Positions 60,410 through 64,000 of a stretch of DNA of 64,000 nucleotides are shown piece after piece. Position numbers and translations under genes: made by a program. The notes beneath the pieces are model-generated. The model did not search any database. It was given only the letters and a program-made list of their open reading frames with translations, and had not been told where the DNA came from. Every line of letters starts with the position of its first letter. The first letter of the stretch is position 1. The stretch comes from Candidatus Poribacteria bacterium (GTDB lineage: Bacteria; Poribacteria; WGA-4E; GCA-2687025), in NCBI GenBank assembly GCA_028818695.1, contig JAPPNK010000004.1, positions 1-64,000 of the forward strand, read 5' to 3'.

Positions 60410-60437
60410 TTGCTGGATGCGGCGGGCATGGTATAAT
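60410..60437 (+). promoter_or_regulatory. Sigma-70 promoter of the lpxL-lpt operon
   Basis: TTGCTG (60410-60415), 16-base spacer, TATAAT (60432-60437), 18 bases before the ATG at 60456. The repeat's end lies 11 bases upstream of the -35 box. Confidence 0.75.
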
Positions 60438-60455
60438 GTCTATGAAGTGGGGCGA

Positions 60456-61388
60456 ATGAAACCAAACGCATGGCGCCGACTGCGGCGGCGGACTAAAGAC
60501 ATTCTTTATATGTCGGGGGCGGGAGCGTTGCGATGGGGCGTTCGCAGGATGTCGAACGAAGGCGTCCAGCGGCGCGCCGACCAGCTGGGCGCGCTCGCCC
60601 ACCGCGTCTTTAAGCGGGAGGCGGAGATTGCGCGGAGGCAGCTCATAGACGCCTTTCCAACAACGACCGAGGAGGAGGCGCGCGAGACAGCGAGGCGCTG
60701 CTTTCAAAAACTGGCGGCGTCAGCCCTTGAGCTGTTTAAACACCGTCAGCTGAATTCGCAAACGATCGGATCGGTCGTCGAAGCGGGCGAGGCGGAGCGG
60801 ATCCGCGAGGCGCTGTCGGCGGGTCAGGGATGCGTTCTCGTCATGGCGCACTTCGGCAACTGGGAGCTCGGCGGCGCGGCGGTCGCGCTGAACGGCGTTC
60901 CGTTTTGGCCTCTGGGGCGCGAGCTGCGCTCGCCTGCGCTCAACCGGCTGGCGGTGGAGCAGCGGACGCGGTACGGAATGCGCCCGATATCGAGAGAGCG
61001 CGGGCTGCGGGGCGTCGTGGAGTGCCTGCGTTCCAACGGCGCGCTCGGAATACTGCCCGATGTGGACACCTCCGTCGAAGGCGTCTATGTTCCTTTTTTT
61101 GGAAAGCTGGCGTATACGCCGGTCGGGCCGTATCTCTTGAGCCGAAAATACGACGCCCCCGCCCTGCCGGTCTTCATTGAGCGGACGGAACCGGGGAGGC
61201 ATCGGCTGCGCGTCGGAGAGCCGATACAATGGAAGCGGACAGACGCCGAAAAGCAGAGCAGAATCGCAAATGCGGCAATTTATACGAACATCATTGAGCG
61301 GCAGATTCGACGGGAGCCGGAGCAGTGGATATGGATGCACGAACGATGGAAACGGCAGCCCGAAACGGAACAGGGCGGGGCGGATTGA
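60456..61388 (+). CDS. Lysophospholipid/lipid A acyltransferase (LpxL/HtrB type)
   Basis: 310 residues from the ATG at 60456; a GGGGCG lies before it. Member of the LpxL-LpxM-LpxP family: the catalytic H-x4-E motif is in MAHFGNWELGG, with RELRSPALNRL and GILPDVDTSVEGVYVPFFGK downstream. These enzymes add the secondary acyl chains of lipid A. The start is cytoplasmic with an amphipathic first segment rather than a clear signal. It is the first gene of an operon with lptC, lptA, lptB and rpoN; its stop overlaps the lptC start. Confidence 0.88.
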   Translation: MKPNAWRRLRRRTKDILYMSGAGALRWGVRRMSNEGVQRRADQLGALAHRVFKREAEIARRQLIDAFPTTTEEEARETARRCFQKLAASALELFKHRQLNSQTIGSVVEAGEAERIREALSAGQGCVLVMAHFGNWELGGAAVALNGVPFWPLGRELRSPALNRLAVEQRTRYGMRPISRERGLRGVVECLRSNGALGILPDVDTSVEGVYVPFFGKLAYTPVGPYLLSRKYDAPALPVFIERTEPGRHRLRVGEPIQWKRTDAEKQSRIANAAIYTNIIERQIRREPEQWIWMHERWKRQPETEQGGAD

Positions 61389-61927
61389 AAGCTTTCGCGG
61401 CGTTTCTCTGCGCGGCGCTGACGGCGTTCGGCTGCGGAGCGGAGCGTCAAGAAACGACGGACGATCCGATCGATGCGCTCATCGAATCGTTTTCGATGGA
61501 CAGGTTTCGGGGGGAAGAGAAACGATGGAATCTAAAGGGAAAGCAGGCTGAAATACGAGGGAAGAACCGCGTCGTCGTTCATCAACCGCAGCTGACATTG
61601 TATGAGGAGGGAAAGACCGTGTGCGTCGTCACGGGCGACACGGGCAACTTAGATAAAAATTCGCACGACATGAAGATCCATGGAAATGTGCGCGCCGTCT
61701 CGAACGACGGCGAAATGTTTTCCGACCAGTTGCTGTGGAACGAAGAAGATGGTACACTTATATCGCCGGGAGATGTAGAGCTGCGGCGGGGAGATTCGAC
61801 CGTATGGGCAAAAAGCATGGTGAGCGAGCCGAACCTAAGCAAGGTGGAGCTTTTGAACGCCACCTTCCAACTGCGCGCAAAGGATGAAAAGATTGAGCCG
61901 TATCTGCTGGAACCGACCGATCCATAA
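61385..61927 (+). CDS. lptC: LPS export protein LptC (putative lipoprotein)
   Basis: 180 residues if started at the TTG at 61385, which overlaps the lpxL stop (TTGA) and gives a lipoprotein-type signal KAFAAFLCAALTAFGCG (lipobox Cys about residue 17). Starts at 61325/61331 are possible but would put 20 charged residues before the signal. The body has OstA/LptC-like beta-jellyroll repeats: WNLKGKQAEIRGKNRVVVHQ, DTGNLDKNSHDMKIHGNVRA, LLWNEEDGTLISPGDVELRR. It bridges the LptB2FG transporter and LptA across the periplasm. Classical LptC has an inner membrane helix, so lipid anchoring would be a variant. Confidence 0.82.
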   Translation: MKAFAAFLCAALTAFGCGAERQETTDDPIDALIESFSMDRFRGEEKRWNLKGKQAEIRGKNRVVVHQPQLTLYEEGKTVCVVTGDTGNLDKNSHDMKIHGNVRAVSNDGEMFSDQLLWNEEDGTLISPGDVELRRGDSTVWAKSMVSEPNLSKVELLNATFQLRAKDEKIEPYLLEPTDP

Positions 61928-62789
61928 ATTAGCCGTTGCCTTCATCGCCGCCGTTCTGCTGGCGCTGCCGCTTCAAAGTCAGGACGGGGCGGACGAGGAA
62001 AAAAGCGACGAGGTAAACGGCAGTGCCGACGTCATCAGGGACGACCTTGAAAAAGGCGTCCGGATATTTGAAGGCAACGCGCGCCTAGACCGCGTCGACA
62101 GGACAGGGCATCTCTACGCCGACCGCATCACGATGTTTTACGATCCTGACGACGAATCGGCGCGACCCAACCGAATGCTGGCTGAAGGAAACGTTCAGCT
62201 GCGCGAAGGCGACATGAACGCCGAATGCGACGCTGCGGACTTCACCGACGGAATGAACGTCATTGAGCTGACGAACAAGGAAGGCAAGGTGACCGTCCTG
62301 CAGGAGAAGGATGAAATGAAGGCGGACAGGTTTCGTTACGACCGGAGGGACGAGTCGCGGCAGGGCTGGAATGTGGATATGCGCCGTCTGGACGATTCGG
62401 GGACGTTGAACGCGCGGACGGTGACGATGCGCATAGAAACGGACGAAAACGGCGTCTCGACGGATCGGATGACCGCGGAGGGCGATGTGCGTTTGCGCCA
62501 AGAGGACATTCAAGCGACCTGCGACCGCGCCGATTTTCTTGACGAGGGGCAGATCATGGAGCTGACCGGGCGCGTCGTCGTTCTCCAAGAAGGGACGCGG
62601 CTCGAAGCGGAGCTGTTTCAATACGACAACCGAGAAGGGCAGAAGAAGCAGATCGCAAAAGGCTCTCCCGCCAAGTTTCGTTTTCGGCTTCCCCCTCCTG
62701 AGGAATCTGCGGAGAACGCGGAAGAGCAGACCGAAGAGAACGCTGAGGAACAGACCGAGGAGAACGCGGATGGCGGTTCTTCAGACTGA
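61884..62789 (+). CDS. lptA: LPS transport periplasmic protein LptA (OstA domain)
   Basis: 301 residues, ATG at 61884 overlapping the end of lptC by 44 bases. Signal peptide about 14-32 (VAFIAAVLLALPLQSQDG). OstA/LptA beta-jellyroll in at least two passes: LEKGVRIFEGNARLDRVDRT then MLAEGNVQLREGDMNAECD, and DRMTAEGDVRLRQEDIQATC. It is longer than the roughly 185 residues of E. coli LptA because of the duplicated domain and an acidic repetitive C-tail (EQTEENAEEQTEENADGG). It forms the periplasmic LPS bridge. lptB starts 20 bases before its end. Confidence 0.85.
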   Translation: MKRLSRICWNRPIHKLAVAFIAAVLLALPLQSQDGADEEKSDEVNGSADVIRDDLEKGVRIFEGNARLDRVDRTGHLYADRITMFYDPDDESARPNRMLAEGNVQLREGDMNAECDAADFTDGMNVIELTNKEGKVTVLQEKDEMKADRFRYDRRDESRQGWNVDMRRLDDSGTLNARTVTMRIETDENGVSTDRMTAEGDVRLRQEDIQATCDRADFLDEGQIMELTGRVVVLQEGTRLEAELFQYDNREGQKKQIAKGSPAKFRFRLPPPEESAENAEEQTEENAEEQTEENADGGSSD

Positions 62790-63495
62790 CGAACTTGTCA
62801 AGTCGTACGGCAAGCGCGTCGTTGTCGACAATGTGAGCCTTAAGGTGAACACGGGCGAGATTGTGGGCCTTCTCGGCCCGAACGGCGCGGGCAAGACGCA
62901 GACGTTCCGTATGATTGTGGGCTTGACGCGCCCCCGCAGCGGCGAGATCTATCTGGACGGGGAGCCGCTTGTCGGGCTGCCGATGTATCAACGGGCGCGA
63001 AAGGGAATCGCATACCTGCCGCAGGAGCCGTCTATCTTCCGCAAGATGACGGTCGGCGAGAACCTGTTGGCTGTATTGGAAGCGCAGAAAATGTCCAAGA
63101 ACGAGCAGATCAAACGAAAAGACGAGCTGCTGCGCGAGTTTGGGCTGTCGCATCTTGAACATAACAAGGCGTTCACGTTGTCCGGCGGGGAGCAGCGCAG
63201 GGCGGAGATCGCGCGGACGCTCACCATTTCGCCCAAATTTATGCTGCTGGACGAACCGTTTGCGGGCATCGACCCAAAGACGATACAGGACATACAGCAG
63301 GTGGCGGCGCAGCTGCGCGAGCGCGGCATCGGCATTGTGGTGACGGATCATAACGCGGCGGAGACGCTGGAGATCGCCAACCGAGCTTATCTGATTGTGG
63401 ACGGCAAGATCATGCTGGAAGGCGCGCCGAGCGAGCTGTTGAAAAGCGAAGAGGCGCGCCGTTACTACTTCGGCAACGGCAGAGAATTGAGCTGA
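62770..63495 (+). CDS. lptB: LPS export ABC transporter ATPase LptB
   Basis: 241 residues. Walker A GPNGAGKTQ, PRSGEIYLDGEPLVGLPMYQ, the LptB-typical ARKGIAYLPQEPSIFRKMTV, signature LSGGEQRRAEIARTL, Walker B LLDEPFAGIDP and VVTDHNAAETL are all present. The AYLPQEPSIFRKMTV segment is diagnostic of LptB. It powers LPS extraction from the inner membrane with LptFG, which are not in this window. ATG at 62770 inside the end of lptA; rpoN follows 2 bases after its stop. Confidence 0.95.
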   Translation: MAVLQTDELVKSYGKRVVVDNVSLKVNTGEIVGLLGPNGAGKTQTFRMIVGLTRPRSGEIYLDGEPLVGLPMYQRARKGIAYLPQEPSIFRKMTVGENLLAVLEAQKMSKNEQIKRKDELLREFGLSHLEHNKAFTLSGGEQRRAEIARTLTISPKFMLLDEPFAGIDPKTIQDIQQVAAQLRERGIGIVVTDHNAAETLEIANRAYLIVDGKIMLEGAPSELLKSEEARRYYFGNGRELS

Positions 63496-63497
63496 GC

Positions 63498-64000
63498 ATG
63501 CGCACCTCCCTCGGAATACGCCAGTCGCAGCGTCAAGCCATCGTCATAACGCCGAAGATGCACCAGTCGATACGCATCATGCAGATGGACAGGCTGGCGC
63601 TGCTGGAGCGCATCGCCGAGGAGATGGAAGAGAACATCCTTCTGGAAGAGGGCGTCGACGCCGACCTTGAAAACGAGTTTGAACGGGAGGCGGAGCCGCT
63701 TGACAGCGAGGATTTGGAGGCGGAGGAGGCGGAAGAGAACTATCCTGAAATCCGCGTTGAGGACTTTATGGACGACAGCCTTCCGCCGATGCGCTCATCG
63801 ATGGAGTATGAGGAGTTTGACGAAGATCGGCGCCCCGATTTTGCTGTCGAAACCACCTTTTTAGACGAGTTGCGGGAGCAGCTGGCGATGAAGCGGCTCC
63901 CCGAAGCCGACCGCAAGGTGTGCGAATGGATACTCGGCAACCTGGACGACGACGGCTTTCTTGCCATTGAGCTGTCCGAGCTGGCTGACCGCGTGGGCAG
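63498..64000 (+). CDS. rpoN: RNA polymerase sigma-54 factor RpoN (N-terminal part, cut by window end)
   Basis: The visible 167 codons begin RTSLGIRQSQRQAIVITPKM and continue with HQSIRIMQMDRLALLERIAE, the Gln-rich region I of RpoN that contacts activators. An acidic region II (LDSEDLEAEEAEENYPEIRV) follows, then the start of the core-binding domain (LREQLAMKRLPEADRKVCEW, LDDDGFLA). The lptA-lptB-rpoN order is conserved in many Gram-negative bacteria. The gene continues past 64000. Confidence 0.93.
   Translation, partial: MRTSLGIRQSQRQAIVITPKMHQSIRIMQMDRLALLERIAEEMEENILLEEGVDADLENEFEREAEPLDSEDLEAEEAEENYPEIRVEDFMDDSLPPMRSSMEYEEFDEDRRPDFAVETTFLDELREQLAMKRLPEADRKVCEWILGNLDDDGFLAIELSELADRVG

Overview
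The window is 64 kb of GC-rich, gene-dense chromosome from a Gram-negative bacterium. A complete lptC-lptA-lptB set, a LpxL-type acyltransferase, a TonB-dependent receptor with its own TonB, and several lipoproteins show an outer membrane with lipopolysaccharide transport. Two phytanoyl-CoA-dioxygenase-like enzymes, two xylose-isomerase-like TIM-barrel proteins, tandem CotH proteins, a LamG protein, WD40-like and LVIVD propellers, and a FlgD-like C-terminal domain together suggest an uncultured Candidatus Poribacteria-like or related marine lineage. That assignment is inference from gene content; there is no rRNA here to test it.

Layout. 0-6 kb: secreted TPR protein, an ImmA/IrrE regulator-protease with the wreck of a DUF4411 PIN toxin, a PhyH dioxygenase, a sugar isomerase-like protein and a LamG protein. 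6-11.6 kb: three tandem DUF262/DUF1524 (GmrSD-like) genes. The first and third each carry a single-base frameshift, and all three lack the usual His of the DUF1524 EHIxPQ motif. 11.6-17 kb: a large secreted metalloprotease/propeller protein, then a short operon of a coiled-coil protein, a 32-residue membrane peptide and a DNA methyltransferase fused to an HNH nuclease. 17-28 kb: hemL, polyprenyl synthase, PhyH, a second DNA methyltransferase lacking any normal start codon, a PD40 protein, a secreted Ig-like protein with a C10 tract at its start, a second TIM-barrel protein, a class V aminotransferase and ribD. 28-41.5 kb: an unknown membrane protein with a truncated duplicate, two CotH-ankyrin proteins, a receptor/beta-helix lipoprotein/lipoprotein/TonB operon, a frameshifted unknown gene and a GluR0-like ligand-gated potassium channel. 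41.5-53.6 kb: M42 peptidase, icd, epimerase, small coiled-coil proteins, a glycogen-synthase-like glycosyltransferase, an A-type Fe-S carrier, Mrp and a GlcD/GlcE pair. 53.7-64 kb: argF, an ABC exporter, a Xer recombinase, a membrane protein, a formylglycine-enzyme-like protein, and lpxL-lptC-lptA-lptB-rpoN (cut by the window end).

The most unusual signal is not a gene. A repeat with 25-bp imperfect inverted ends (core ATGTCCCAAC) occurs in four long and five partial copies, all between genes. Nine of its ends lie a nearly fixed distance upstream of good sigma-70 promoters, most with a 17-bp spacer, driving otherwise unrelated genes. It is either a miniature transposable element with a taste for promoters or a mobile upstream regulatory site that defines a regulon. 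No rRNA, tRNA or CRISPR array was seen.
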